Shown here: piece after piece, positions 26,745-35,368 of the stretch
How the letters are laid out: every line of letters starts with the position of its first letter
Numbering within the stretch: the first letter of the stretch is position 1
Origin: Scatomonas sp963928055
GTDB taxonomy: Bacteria > Bacillota > Clostridia > Lachnospirales > Lachnospiraceae
NCBI GenBank assembly: GCA_963928055.1
Contig: CAWVDN010000001.1
Location: 620,001-684,000, forward strand
Length of the DNA: 64,000 bases
Direction: 5' to 3'
Translations under genes and position numbers: made by a program
Notes under the pieces: model-generated
Database searches by the model: none
Told to the model about the DNA's origin: nothing
What the model saw: only the letters and a program-made list of their open reading frames with translations

Positions 26745-28115
26745 ATGGTATCAGAAAATCTTTGGAATAAAACCACCGACTTAAAGGCGGTCAACGCCTT
26801 CTGCGAAGACTACAAAGCCTTCCTTTCCGCCTGCAAAACAGAGCGGGAATGCGTCTCCTTCATGGAGGCGGAACTGCAGGCCAAGGGCTACCGGAATCTG
26901 GAGGATGTGATCCGGGAGGGCGCGGCGCTGAAGGCCGGCGATAAAGTGTATACGGACATTATGAAAAAAGCCCTGCTCATGTTCCACATAGGCTCCCGTC
27001 CCCTTTCCGAAGGCATGCGGATCCTGGGGGCCCACATCGACTCCCCCCGGCTGGATCTGAAGCAGCGGCCTCTTTACGAGGAGGGAGGCCTGGCTATGCT
27101 GGACACCCATTATTACGGAGGAATTAAAAAATACCAGTGGACCGCCCTGCCTCTGGCGCTTCACGGGGTCGTGGCCAAAAAGGACGGATCCCTGATCCCG
27201 GTTTCCATCGGCGACAGACCGGAGGATCCCGTGTTCGGCGTTTCCGATCTGCTGCCCCATCTGGCCTCCAAACAGATGGAGAAAAAAGCCCGGGAATTTG
27301 TGGAGGGAGAAAATCTCAATGTGCTGGTGGGCAGCCGTCCTCTGGAAGGGGATCAGAAGGAAGCGGTAAAAGCTTCTATCCTGCAGATCCTGAAAGAACA
27401 GTACAACATCGAAGATGAGGATTTCATCTCCGCGGAGATCGAGGTAGTTCCCGCCGGCGGCGCCAGGGATTACGGCCTGGACCGGAGCATGATCATGTCC
27501 TACGGGCAGGACGACCGGGTCTGCGCCTACACCTCTTTCCGGGCCATGGTGGAGATGGAAGCTCCGGAATACACCAGCGTCTGCCTGCTGACCGACAAGG
27601 AAGAGATCGGCAGCGTAGGGGCCACCGGCATGCATTCCCGGTTCTTTGAGGACACCGTGGCGGAAGTCATGAACGCCTACGGCTGCTACAGCGAGATCGG
27701 CCTGCGCCGGCTGCTGAAAAAGACCCGGGTGCTGTCCTCCGACGTCAGCGCCGCCTTTGATCCCAACTATCCGGAGGTCATGGAAAAGAACAACTGCGCC
27801 TATCTGGGCAACGGCCCCGTCTTCAATAAATACACCGGCTCCCGGGGCAAATCCGGCTCCAACGACGCCAACGCGGAATACATCGGCTGGCTGCGGAACA
27901 TCCTGGACCAAGGGGGCATCGGCTATCAGACTTCCGAGCTGGGCAAGGTAGACGCCGGCGGCGGCGGCACCATCGCCTACATCCTGGCCAACCTGGGCAT
28001 GGAGGTCATCGACTGCGGCGTAGCGGTGCTGAACATGCACGCTCCCTTTGAGATCACCAGCAAAATCGACGTCTACGAAACCTACCGGGCCTACGGCGTT
28101 TTCCTCCGGGGCTGA
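26745..28115 (+). CDS. apeB: M18-family aminopeptidase
   Basis: A 456-residue cytoplasmic zinc exopeptidase that removes N-terminal, often acidic, residues from peptides. Metal-site motifs are in order: GAHIDSPRLDLKQR near 95, YGQDDRVCAYTSF near 262, TDKEEIGSVGATGMHS near 285, and a final histidine in VLNMHAPFEI near 430. The GGI segment (HYYGGIKKYQW) is typical of the bacterial clade. It is first in a unit with lrgA and lrgB (22 bp gap to lrgA). Substrate preference cannot be settled from sequence. Confidence 0.9.
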   Translation: MVSENLWNKTTDLKAVNAFCEDYKAFLSACKTERECVSFMEAELQAKGYRNLEDVIREGAALKAGDKVYTDIMKKALLMFHIGSRPLSEGMRILGAHIDSPRLDLKQRPLYEEGGLAMLDTHYYGGIKKYQWTALPLALHGVVAKKDGSLIPVSIGDRPEDPVFGVSDLLPHLASKQMEKKAREFVEGENLNVLVGSRPLEGDQKEAVKASILQILKEQYNIEDEDFISAEIEVVPAGGARDYGLDRSMIMSYGQDDRVCAYTSFRAMVEMEAPEYTSVCLLTDKEEIGSVGATGMHSRFFEDTVAEVMNAYGCYSEIGLRRLLKKTRVLSSDVSAAFDPNYPEVMEKNNCAYLGNGPVFNKYTGSRGKSGSNDANAEYIGWLRNILDQGGIGYQTSELGKVDAGGGGTIAYILANLGMEVIDCGVAVLNMHAPFEITSKIDVYETYRAYGVFLRG

Positions 28116-28137
28116 GGTTTCCGAAGAGGAGGAAATC

Positions 28138-28497
28138 ATGAAATACTTCCGTCAATTCTGTATTATCATCGCGATCTCTTTTCTGGGAGAGGCCTGCCAT
28201 GAATGGCTGCCTCTCCCCATTCCTGCCAGCATCTACGGCCTTTTGCTGATGCTGGCGGCTCTCTGTACCCATCTGCTTCCTCTGGAAGCGGTAAAGGACG
28301 CGGGGAAATTTCTCATTGACATCATGCCGGTAATGTTTATCCCGGCGGCGGTAGGGCTGCTGGAATCCTGGGGTGTGCTGCATCCCATGCTGGTTCCTCT
28401 GCTGGTGATCATTCCCGTGACCACGGTTCTGGTCATGGCGGTCTCCGGCCGTGTCACCCAATGGGTCATCCGTTCAGAAAAGAGGCGAAAAAAATGA
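28138..28497 (+). CDS. lrgA: LrgA/CidA-family holin-like membrane protein
   Basis: A 119-residue protein with four hydrophobic segments and the family signature LPIPASIYGLLLMLAAL near 24-40. The ATG at 28138 follows GAGGAGG. LrgA/CidA proteins form small membrane pores that influence autolysis or metabolite release, and they always pair with an LrgB protein, as here. The stop overlaps the lrgB start (ATGA). Whether the pair acts as a holin-type pair or a pyruvate-type transporter cannot be told. Confidence 0.88.
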   Translation: MKYFRQFCIIIAISFLGEACHEWLPLPIPASIYGLLLMLAALCTHLLPLEAVKDAGKFLIDIMPVMFIPAAVGLLESWGVLHPMLVPLLVIIPVTTVLVMAVSGRVTQWVIRSEKRRKK

Positions 28498-29186
28498 AAG
28501 AAATGCTCTGCGATTCTGTATTTTTCGGGGTGACGGTCAGTCTGCTGGCCTATGAGCTGGGCGCCTTTCTGAAAAGGAAGTGGAAGCTGGCCATTTTTAA
28601 CCCCCTGCTGATCTCTATCATCGTGGTCATGGTGGTACTGGCCGGGTTCCATATCGATTATGAAAGCTACAACGAAGGCGCCAAATATCTCAGCTACCTG
28701 CTGACCCCCGCCACGGTCTGCCTGGCCATCCCTCTTTACGAGCAGCTGGAGGTTCTGAAAAAGAATCTGAAGGCCATTGCCGCCGGGATCCTCTCCGGGG
28801 TGCTCACCAGCCTGGCCAGTGTTCTGGCTCTGGCCCTGCTTTTCGGCCTGACCCATGAGCAGTACGTAACGCTCCTGCCCAAGTCCATCACCACCGCCAT
28901 CGGCATGGGGGTCTCCGAAGAACTGGGAGGCATCACCACCATTACCGTAGCGGTGATCATCATCACCGGCATCCTGGGCAATATGCTGGCCGTCTTTGTA
29001 TGCCGCCTCTTTAAAATTGAAGAGCCGGCCGCGGTAGGCATTGCCCTGGGATCCTCCTCCCACGCCATCGGCACCACCAAGGCCATGGAACTGGGAGAGG
29101 TCCAGGGGGCCATGAGCAGCCTTTCCATTGCTGTCTCCGGCATCCTCACCGTGGGGGCCGCCTCGGTCTTTGCCATGTTCCTGTAG
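28494..29186 (+). CDS. lrgB: LrgB-family membrane protein
   Basis: A 231-residue polytopic partner of LrgA. Characteristic segments are FNPLLISIIVVMVVL near 35, LTPATVCLAIPLYEQ near 75, LLPKSITTAIGMGVSEELGG near 125 and GSSSHAIGTTKAMELGE near 190. Start 28494 overlaps lrgA by 4 bp, so the two are translationally coupled. The regulator LytSR, often adjacent in staphylococci, is absent. Confidence 0.9.
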   Translation: MKEMLCDSVFFGVTVSLLAYELGAFLKRKWKLAIFNPLLISIIVVMVVLAGFHIDYESYNEGAKYLSYLLTPATVCLAIPLYEQLEVLKKNLKAIAAGILSGVLTSLASVLALALLFGLTHEQYVTLLPKSITTAIGMGVSEELGGITTITVAVIIITGILGNMLAVFVCRLFKIEEPAAVGIALGSSSHAIGTTKAMELGEVQGAMSSLSIAVSGILTVGAASVFAMFL

Positions 29187-29238
29187 TCTGCGCCGGAAAA
29201 GCAATCTTCGCGTTTTTCTGTACGCTTTGGCTGTTTTG

Positions 29239-29247
29239 TGCTATACT
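29239..29247 (+). promoter_or_regulatory. Extended -10 promoter of the queuosine-salvage operon
   Basis: TGCTATACT with no clear -35. It places the transcript start near 29254, ahead of a small CGGGA/TCCCG hairpin (29267-29280) and the riboswitch. Confidence 0.55.
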
Positions 29248-29282
29248 TTCCTTGCATTTATACAATCGGGACTCTTCCCGGA

Positions 29283-29326
29283 CTGGTTCGAGAACTTCCC
29301 AGGATAAAAAACCAAGATCAAAGGAG
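29283..29326 (+). promoter_or_regulatory. Candidate preQ1-I riboswitch
   Basis: The leader has CTGG (29283-29286) pairing with CCAG (29299-29302) around the loop TTCGAGAACTTC, followed by an A-rich tail TAAAAAACCAAG. CTT (29295-29297) can pair with AAG (29314-29316) as the pseudoknot. Spacing and bases follow the class I preQ1 aptamer, resembling the short Thermoanaerobacter type. AAAGGAG comes right after the tail, so translational control is likely. The genes downstream salvage queuosine, which fits the ligand. Confidence 0.72.
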
Positions 29327-29334
29327 ATTAGAGA

Positions 29335-30357
29335 ATGAATGCAAAACGAAAAGTAATCATTGACTGCGACCCGGGCATCGATGACGCCCTGGCCCTGATG
29401 CTGGCCCTGGCCTCCCCGGAGATGGAGGTGCTGGGCCTTACTGTGGTATCCGGCAACGTGCCTGCCAGGGTGGGCATGGAAAACGCCCTGCGGATCCTGA
29501 AATCCATGGGCCGCCTGGATATCCCTGTTTACCGGGGAGAGGAATATCCTCTGGTCCGGCCCTACGAGGATGCCACAGAGACCCACGGCAACACCGGCCT
29601 GGGGAACCTCGACCTGCCGGTGGTCACAGAGGTCCGGCCCCGGGAGGGCGCGGTGGACTTTCTGGCCGCTTCCCTGACAGGGGCGGCAGCCTCCGGAGAA
29701 AAGATCTCCGTCATCGCCCTGGGCCCCATGACCAATCTGGCCCGGCTGGCAGAGCTCCATCCGGACTGCTTCGCCGGACTGGATCAGCTGGTTTCCATGG
29801 GGGGAAACTACCGGAGCCACGGCAACTGCTCCCCGGTAGCCGAATATAACTACTGGTGCGATCCCCACGCGGCAAAAGCCGTGTTTGAGGACTTTGAGAA
29901 GCTTCCCGCCCTGAAGGGAAAGGAACTGCATATGGTGGGCCTGGATGTGACCCGGCAGATCGTGTTGACCCCCAGTCTGGCGGACTATTTCCGCCGGCTG
30001 GATCCGGAACTGGGAGCCCTGGTCACCGCCATGACCGATTTCTATATGGACTTTCACTGGGAGCAGGAAGGGCTCATCGGCTGCGTCATCAACGACCCCC
30101 TGGCTGTGGCCTACTTCCTGCGGCCGGAGCTGTGTCACGGATTTTCCGCCTACACCACCGTGGAGACGGAGGGCATCTGCGAAGGCCAGAGCGTGGTGGA
30201 CACCTGCGGTTTCTGGAAAAAGGCTCCCAACAGCTATATCCTCACCGAAACCGATCCCCTGGGCTTTATGGAGCTGTTCTTCTCCCGGCTTCTGAAAAAA
30301 GATCCCAAGGAACTGCGCCCCATGCTGCTCCCGCTTATGGGAGGCGCGATCCGGTGA
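29335..30357 (+). CDS. queK: Nucleoside hydrolase, probable queuosine hydrolase QueK
   Basis: A 340-residue member of the inosine-uridine nucleoside hydrolase family. The calcium/ribose motif DCDPGIDD is at 10-17, with GNTGLGNLDLP near 85, LGPMTNLARL near 130 and EYNYWCDPHAA near 170. In Clostridioides difficile a homologue next to an ECF S component and a radical SAM enzyme releases queuine from queuosine. The same three-gene order occurs here, behind a preQ1-type riboswitch, so that role is inferred over general purine salvage. The stop overlaps the GTG start of the next gene. Confidence 0.8.
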   Translation: MNAKRKVIIDCDPGIDDALALMLALASPEMEVLGLTVVSGNVPARVGMENALRILKSMGRLDIPVYRGEEYPLVRPYEDATETHGNTGLGNLDLPVVTEVRPREGAVDFLAASLTGAAASGEKISVIALGPMTNLARLAELHPDCFAGLDQLVSMGGNYRSHGNCSPVAEYNYWCDPHAAKAVFEDFEKLPALKGKELHMVGLDVTRQIVLTPSLADYFRRLDPELGALVTAMTDFYMDFHWEQEGLIGCVINDPLAVAYFLRPELCHGFSAYTTVETEGICEGQSVVDTCGFWKKAPNSYILTETDPLGFMELFFSRLLKKDPKELRPMLLPLMGGAIR

Positions 30358-30953
30358 AAAAACTGAATCTTTCCGGCCTCTGTTTTCTGGCCCTGGCCGC
30401 GGTCCTGAACCTGGTGGGGGCCAATCTGGCCCTGGCCCTGCGTCTTCCCGTTTATCTGGATTCCATAGGCACCATGCTGGGGGCCGCCCTGCTGGGGCCG
30501 GTGTACGGCATGCTGCCCGGCGCGGTCAGCGCCATCTTAAACGGATGCACCACAGATGTATATGCCTTCTACTACCTGCCGGTACAGCTGGCGACCGGCC
30601 TGCTCACGGGACTGGCTTTCCGCCTGTTCCGCCCCGGCGGCGCAAAAGATATGTGGCGGATCCTGCCGGCCACCCTGCTGATCTCCCTGCCGGGAACTGT
30701 GGTCAGTTCGGCCATTACCGCACTGGTCTTCGGAGGAATCACCTCCTCCGGCTCCACAGTGCTGGTGCAGCTGCTCCATGGGGCGGGCCTTAGCCTCACC
30801 GCCAGCGTCTGTGTGGTTCAGGGGGCCACGGACTTCCTGGACCGGCTCATCAGTCTGATCCTGGCGATTCTGCTTCTTTCCGCCCTGCCTAAGTCCCTGC
30901 GGGGGAAGATCCGGAACACCGAGGCGGAATCCGCACAGAAAAAAGGAGCGTGA
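30354..30953 (+). CDS. qrtT: ECF transporter S component, probable queuosine/queuine uptake (QrtT-like)
   Basis: A 199-residue membrane protein with five or six hydrophobic segments. It begins at GTG 30354, overlapping the queK stop (GTGA), and reads KKLNLSGLCFLALAAVLNLV. Segments LPVYLDSIGTMLGAALLGP and NGCTTDVYAFYYLP are typical of S components of the clostridial CD3073/QrtT kind. It would bind the substrate and use the shared EcfAA'T module, which is not encoded in this window. Substrate is inferred from queK and queL. Confidence 0.75.
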   Translation: MKKLNLSGLCFLALAAVLNLVGANLALALRLPVYLDSIGTMLGAALLGPVYGMLPGAVSAILNGCTTDVYAFYYLPVQLATGLLTGLAFRLFRPGGAKDMWRILPATLLISLPGTVVSSAITALVFGGITSSGSTVLVQLLHGAGLSLTASVCVVQGATDFLDRLISLILAILLLSALPKSLRGKIRNTEAESAQKKGA

Positions 30954-30956
30954 CTT

Positions 30957-31646
30957 ATGGAACGGTACAACCGCATTACCAATAAAAACCAGCGGGAGAT
31001 CGTGCTGCTGCAGGGCCGTCCCTGCGCCTGGGGGAAATGCCGCTTCTGCGACTACATTGACGACAACTCCCGGGACAGAGAGGCCATGCTCGCTCTCAAC
31101 CGCCAGGTCCTCTCCCGGGTCACCGGGGAATTCGGGGTCCTGGAGGTCATCAACTCCGGCAGCTGCTTTGAACTGCCCAGGGAGACCCTGGAGGAGATCC
31201 GGCGGATCCTCCGGGACAAGAACATCCGGCACCTGTATTTTGAAGCCCACTGGATGTACCGGAAGCACCTGCAGGAAATGCGGGATTTCATGGGCGTCCC
31301 CATTACCTTCAAGATCGGGGTGGAGACTTTTGACTATGACTTCCGGGAAAACTATCTGAACAAGCACGCGGATTTTCACAGCGCGGAGGAAGTCCGCCGG
31401 TGGTTTGAATCCCCCTGCCTCATGGTGGGGATCAAAGGCCAGACAAAAGAAATGATCGACGAGGACATCCGCCTGCTGAAAAAATATTTTCCCCGGGGCA
31501 CCATCAACGTCTTCACCGACAACAGCACGGATGTGAAACGGGATCAGCAGCTGGTGGACTGGTTCATGGACAAGTACGCGTATCTTCTGGAAGATCCCGC
31601 CGTAGAAGTTTTATATGAACGGACAGACTTCGGGGTGGGGGACTGA
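30957..31646 (+). CDS. queL: Radical SAM enzyme, probable queuine lyase QueL
   Basis: A 229-residue small radical SAM protein. The cluster cysteines are C23, C28 and C31 in PCAWGKCRFC, a Cys-X4-Cys-X2-Cys spacing instead of the usual Cys-X3-Cys-X2-Cys. VINSGSCFEL and KIGVETFDYDFRENYL are other conserved parts. Its homologue in C. difficile cleaves queuine to preQ1. Here it follows qrtT by 3 bp, after an AAAGGAG site, and closes the operon; the terminator stem begins inside its last codons. Confidence 0.78.
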   Translation: MERYNRITNKNQREIVLLQGRPCAWGKCRFCDYIDDNSRDREAMLALNRQVLSRVTGEFGVLEVINSGSCFELPRETLEEIRRILRDKNIRHLYFEAHWMYRKHLQEMRDFMGVPITFKIGVETFDYDFRENYLNKHADFHSAEEVRRWFESPCLMVGIKGQTKEMIDEDIRLLKKYFPRGTINVFTDNSTDVKRDQQLVDWFMDKYAYLLEDPAVEVLYERTDFGVGD

Positions 31647-31672
31647 AAACAGTCTCCCACCCCGAAATTTTT
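31629..31672 (+). terminator. Terminator of the queuosine-salvage operon
   Basis: TTCGGGGTGGGGGACTG and CAGTCTCCCACCCCGAA form a 17-bp stem with one G-T pair and an AAAA loop, then ATTTTT. The stem includes the queL stop codon. Confidence 0.92.
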
Positions 31673-31732
31673 GGCGCGAAAATTTTTCATACTCATGCCG
31701 CCTTTGCGTAATTCATAACCGGGTCTTTATCC

Positions 31733-32143
31733 CTATTCGCCAAAGAAATTCAGCACATACCCTTCCAGGTTCAGGATCAGCGTCGGTTTCTCCCCACCGT
31801 CCGGATACACAGTCATGGCCGCGACGCCTTCGCCTTCGCCCACGGTAATCCTGTAAGCCGTGCCTTCTCTCCCCTGATCCATCACTTCATAAGTCCCCGT
31901 ATAGGTCAGACCATTTGTTTTATCCTCCAGAGCCAGGACTCCCTCCCTCGCCCTGCAGGTCAGTTCCATCTGTTGGGCATTTTCATAACCGGCGCTCGCT
32001 TCCTCCCCGCAGGCAATGACCTGGCCGTCTTCCATATTTTGTACAGATGTCATGCTCCATTTATAGTCATGGATCTCCGGCATACCGCCGCAGGCGGACA
32101 AAACCAGCAGCAGAGGCATAAACAGCAGGCAGATTTTTTTCAT
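31733..32143 (-). CDS. Small lipoprotein of unknown function
   Basis: A 136-residue protein with a lipoprotein signal: MKKICLLFMPLLLVLSACGG, cleaved before the cysteine of LSAC. The ATG at 32143 follows GGAGGTG and is preferred over the upstream ATG at 32179. The mature part looks like a small beta-rich domain (YTGTYEV, TAYRITV, PTLILNLEGYVLNFF). I recognise no family. Monocistronic, convergent with queL. Confidence 0.75.
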   Translation of the reverse strand: MKKICLLFMPLLLVLSACGGMPEIHDYKWSMTSVQNMEDGQVIACGEEASAGYENAQQMELTCRAREGVLALEDKTNGLTYTGTYEVMDQGREGTAYRITVGEGEGVAAMTVYPDGGEKPTLILNLEGYVLNFFGE

Positions 32144-32232
32144 TTCCGGCACCTCCACGGCAGATAGATTTCTTCTCACATTGTAAGGGATACAGCTGCC
32201 GAAAGCAATCTATTTTTACCGGCTCATGGAGG

Positions 32233-32277
32233 CAAAACCCCCGGCGGCAAACCATCGGTTCACAGCCAGGGGTTTTG
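32233..32277 (-). terminator. Terminator after cooS
   Basis: CAAAACCCC (32233-32241) and GGGGTTTTG (32269-32277) form a 9-bp stem whose 3' arm carries the T-run on the minus strand. It is about 27 nt after the cooS stop. Confidence 0.75.
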
Positions 32278-32303
32278 AAAAATTTTACGCGATTTCGAAA
32301 AGA

Positions 32304-34196
32304 TCAGATCCCCAGAGATTTTCTCTTTTCCTCGATCCTCTGGATCATCCGGTCTCCCAGTTTCTCGATATCGGTCTCCACCGTATAGGCAGCTTCCACC
32401 CAGTCCCGGATGCCGCCGGTGAGCAGCTCCGTCACCTTGGGTCCGCCGGTCACCTGGGGAGCAACACCCAGGAAGGTGTCGATACCGGTGGCGACTACGT
32501 AGTTTCCGATGGATACGGCTTTCTCGGACATCCACTCCGGCGCGCAGCCAACGATGGGCAGCTGGGAAATGTTCAGGCCGGAATCTATGGAGATTTTGGA
32601 AGCCAGCACTACCATACGGCTGATATCCACGCAGGATCCCATGTGCAGCACCGGCGGGATGTCCGCCAGCTCGCAGACCCTCTTCAATCCCGCGCCGCAG
32701 AGATCCTTGGCTCTCTTGTCCATCAGTCCGGCTCTGGCGGCGGCCTGGGCGGAGCATCCGGAGAGGATCAGCAGGATATCGTGCTTGATCAGTTTTTTCA
32801 TCAGTTCCACATGCGCGGAGTCCGGACGGACTCTGGGATTGTTGCATCCCACCATGGCAACCACGCCTCTGATGACCCCGGAGGTAATACAGTCGATCAA
32901 AGGCTTGGTGGTTCCCGTGGGCTCCGCCTGAGAGTTGGCCACTTTATCCAGCTGTTTGATGATGGCTTCCACCGAGTATCCTACGGTGGCCTTCTGCTTC
33001 AGCTGGGGAATATGTACCAGCTCCGGCTTTCTGTTCACGAAGTTCTCCACAGCGGTGCGCACGATTTTCCTGGCGTTTTCGCCTGCGGTTCTGGCGTTAA
33101 AGCGGATGAAGTCAGAATCCGGCATCTGCGCGATGGGAGAGGTCGTGATAAATTTGGTGTGGAAACACTTGCTTAAGGGCCCCAGCGCAGGGAAAATACA
33201 CTGTACGTCCACCACAATGGCTTCGCAGGCTCCGGTGAGCACTACGTTCTCCTGCTGCAGGAAGTTTCCTGCCATGGGTATGCCGCGCCTCATAGCGACC
33301 TCATTAGAGGTACAGCATACGCCGGCGACATTGATCCCTTTGGCACCAAGGGATTTCGCCAATGCCACCATCTCCGGATCTTCCGCGTACTCGCAGATCA
33401 TCTCTGAGAGACTGGGATCATGGCCGTGAACGATAATATTGACACAGTCCTCTTTCATAACCCCCAGGTTGGCCTCTGTGTCAACCGGTTTGGGCGTTCC
33501 GAACATAACGTCGGAAAACTCGGTGCCGCACATGGAGCCGCCCCAGCCGTCGGACATACCGGTGCGCAGAGACTGGCGCACCAGGGCCTCCGCCTTGCTG
33601 GAATTGCCCATATGAGTCATATGCATGGCCGTGGAAACCTCCCGGTCAATGGCTCTGGGCTCGATCTCCTCTCTGTGCCAGATCTCCTGGGTATGCTTGG
33701 GAGCTCTGGACAGCCAGCGCTGCACTCCATGGGGCTTTCCGTATTCCAGGAGCGCCATCTCCGCCATTTCATGGGCCAGGTCATAAATATCTTTCCCTTG
33801 GGTTTCCACACCCCACTCTTTGGCGATCCGGATGAGCTTCTCCGGATCTTTTACCTTATAGTTTCCGTCTGCGGAAACGGTGCTCAAAGTGTGGCAGATT
33901 TCCCGGCCATGATCGGAATGGGTGGCTGCTCCGCCGGCCACAAAGCGCAGGAAATTTCTGCCGGAGATGCCGTCGGCATCACAGCCGCAGATCCCTCTGG
34001 GGGCTTTGGGGGTAATACGGCAGGGCCCCATGGAGCAGATCCGGCAGCAAATACCCTGCTCCCCAAATTTGCAGTGGGGGGTCTGATTCTTTACCCGCAT
34101 CTGCCAGGAATCGGCCCCCACCCTTCTGCCTGTCTCCAGCAGCCGCTCTGTGGCTGCGTCGAACTCGTCAATGGTCGTCAGCTTAAAATCACTCAT
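32304..34196 (-). CDS. cooS: Anaerobic Ni-Fe carbon monoxide dehydrogenase, catalytic subunit
   Basis: Interconverts CO and CO2. The ATG at 34196 follows a strong GGGAGGA site and gives 630 residues. An N-terminal Cys-rich stretch (KFGEQGICCRICSMGPCRI, about 45-65, then GICGCDADGI) supplies the B and D [4Fe-4S] clusters. C-cluster regions follow: a histidine in IVHGHDPSL, GVCCTSNEVAMRRG, VDVQCIFPAL, LSGCSAQAAARAGL and MGSCVDISR. No acetyl-CoA synthase, ferredoxin partner or CooC nickel chaperone lies beside it, so it is not in a Wood-Ljungdahl cluster here. Confidence 0.95.
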   Translation of the reverse strand: MSDFKLTTIDEFDAATERLLETGRRVGADSWQMRVKNQTPHCKFGEQGICCRICSMGPCRITPKAPRGICGCDADGISGRNFLRFVAGGAATHSDHGREICHTLSTVSADGNYKVKDPEKLIRIAKEWGVETQGKDIYDLAHEMAEMALLEYGKPHGVQRWLSRAPKHTQEIWHREEIEPRAIDREVSTAMHMTHMGNSSKAEALVRQSLRTGMSDGWGGSMCGTEFSDVMFGTPKPVDTEANLGVMKEDCVNIIVHGHDPSLSEMICEYAEDPEMVALAKSLGAKGINVAGVCCTSNEVAMRRGIPMAGNFLQQENVVLTGACEAIVVDVQCIFPALGPLSKCFHTKFITTSPIAQMPDSDFIRFNARTAGENARKIVRTAVENFVNRKPELVHIPQLKQKATVGYSVEAIIKQLDKVANSQAEPTGTTKPLIDCITSGVIRGVVAMVGCNNPRVRPDSAHVELMKKLIKHDILLILSGCSAQAAARAGLMDKRAKDLCGAGLKRVCELADIPPVLHMGSCVDISRMVVLASKISIDSGLNISQLPIVGCAPEWMSEKAVSIGNYVVATGIDTFLGVAPQVTGGPKVTELLTGGIRDWVEAAYTVETDIEKLGDRMIQRIEEKRKSLGI

Positions 34197-34343
34197 ACAT
34201 GTTCCTCCCTGAAAAAAATCCGGTTGCTCTTCTGTTTGTCTATATTTTAACAGACTTGTTCTATCACCGGAAGCAACCAACAGTTTCCCTCTTACAACCG
34301 TTTTTTGATACCTGCTATTTCGGTTTTCTGAGGGATATTTTTA

Positions 34344-34352
34344 TGGTACAAT
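34344..34352 (+). promoter_or_regulatory. Extended -10 promoter of the 34.4-kb gene pair
   Basis: TGGTACAAT lies 25 bp before the start codon, with TTTTCT about 17 bp upstream as a poor -35. The intergenic stretch 34197-34343 also holds GGTTGCT/AGCAACC and CTGTT/AACAG inverted repeats between the divergent genes. Confidence 0.5.
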
Positions 34353-34376
34353 AAAAAAAACGGGAGGTGACAGGTT

Positions 34377-35366
34377 ATGAAAAAATATCGGTTTATTCCC
34401 TTTATTCTCTCCGGCGCTGCCTGCGTCTTTGCCTTGATCTGTCTGAACAAATGCCTGTCTCTGGAATCCCAGCTGCAGCAGCTGCGCTCCAGCCTGAAAG
34501 GGGAAATGCGGACTCTCAGCCAGGACTTTACAGATCTTCAGACAGAGGTCCGGAGATCCTCCAGCCTTTTATCTTCCGAAAGCTGGGAATACGGCACCAT
34601 TAATCTTACGGATTATACGGCGGAACTGAACTGCGCGATCACGCCAAAAGACTATTCCGAGACAGATACGGCCGTCTCGCTTTTATGCAATGGCACCGAG
34701 TATCCGCTGGAGCTCCGGGATTCCCAATATACAGGAAGGATTCCCATTCCCCTGTTTTCTGCCTCGGAAGTGACGCAGGTGCTTATTCGAGAAGGTTCCT
34801 CTGTCACCTCCCAGCCTCTGGACTGGAAACTGACTCCCAGAGAGGATCTGCTTCCCGACCTGTATACCAGCGGCGATACAGCTTTTTCCAAGGAGGATAT
34901 AGAAAACGGCGGGATCCGGCTTCGCGGCACCGGCGTTATCTCCTCGGCCATCTATAATATGCCTGAAAATGAAACAATTACCGGTCTGGATCTGATCGTC
35001 CTTCTGAACGAACAAGAGATCGACCGTCTCCCCATTGATCTGAGCCGGCAGGGACAGGAAAACTATCTGAAGGAGACAGACAGCTATGGTTTCAACTATA
35101 CAGTACCGGAAGGCGGATTTGATCAGATAAGCAATTTTCTCTACTATTATTATCTGGATGCACAATGGAATGTTCCCATGAATAGTACGCTGGAAATTTA
35201 TGTGGAGATGACAGACAGTCACGGGCTCTGTTACCGTTCCCTCTTTTATCAATTTGCAGTTTCTGACGCAGAAGGATCTCAGAAGAACTCCAATTCCGGG
35301 CTTTCGAGCCTGAGTTCCCGCGTCTATGATAAGCGAGGACACTTACTTTATACACCGGAGGGATGA
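34377..35366 (+). CDS. Membrane-anchored extracytoplasmic protein of unknown function
   Basis: A 329-residue protein, start after GGGAGGTGA. Residues 5-25 form a signal anchor (FIPFILSGAACVFALICLNK). A coiled coil spans about 28-65 (LESQLQQLRSSLKGEMRTL). The remainder is an exported, probably beta-rich region with repeated two-strand patterns (YTAELNCAITPKDYSETDT, LRLRGTGVISSAIYNMP). No catalytic motif is seen. The LysR gene starts 3 bp after its stop, so the two form an operon. I recognise no family. Confidence 0.72.
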   Translation: MKKYRFIPFILSGAACVFALICLNKCLSLESQLQQLRSSLKGEMRTLSQDFTDLQTEVRRSSSLLSSESWEYGTINLTDYTAELNCAITPKDYSETDTAVSLLCNGTEYPLELRDSQYTGRIPIPLFSASEVTQVLIREGSSVTSQPLDWKLTPREDLLPDLYTSGDTAFSKEDIENGGIRLRGTGVISSAIYNMPENETITGLDLIVLLNEQEIDRLPIDLSRQGQENYLKETDSYGFNYTVPEGGFDQISNFLYYYYLDAQWNVPMNSTLEIYVEMTDSHGLCYRSLFYQFAVSDAEGSQKNSNSGLSSLSSRVYDKRGHLLYTPEG

Positions 35367-35368
35367 TC

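Noticed and set aside
29187..29282. Terminator of lrgB
   Set aside because: I found only weak pairing after lrgB; the CGGGA/TCCCG stem lies in the next leader and has no T-run.
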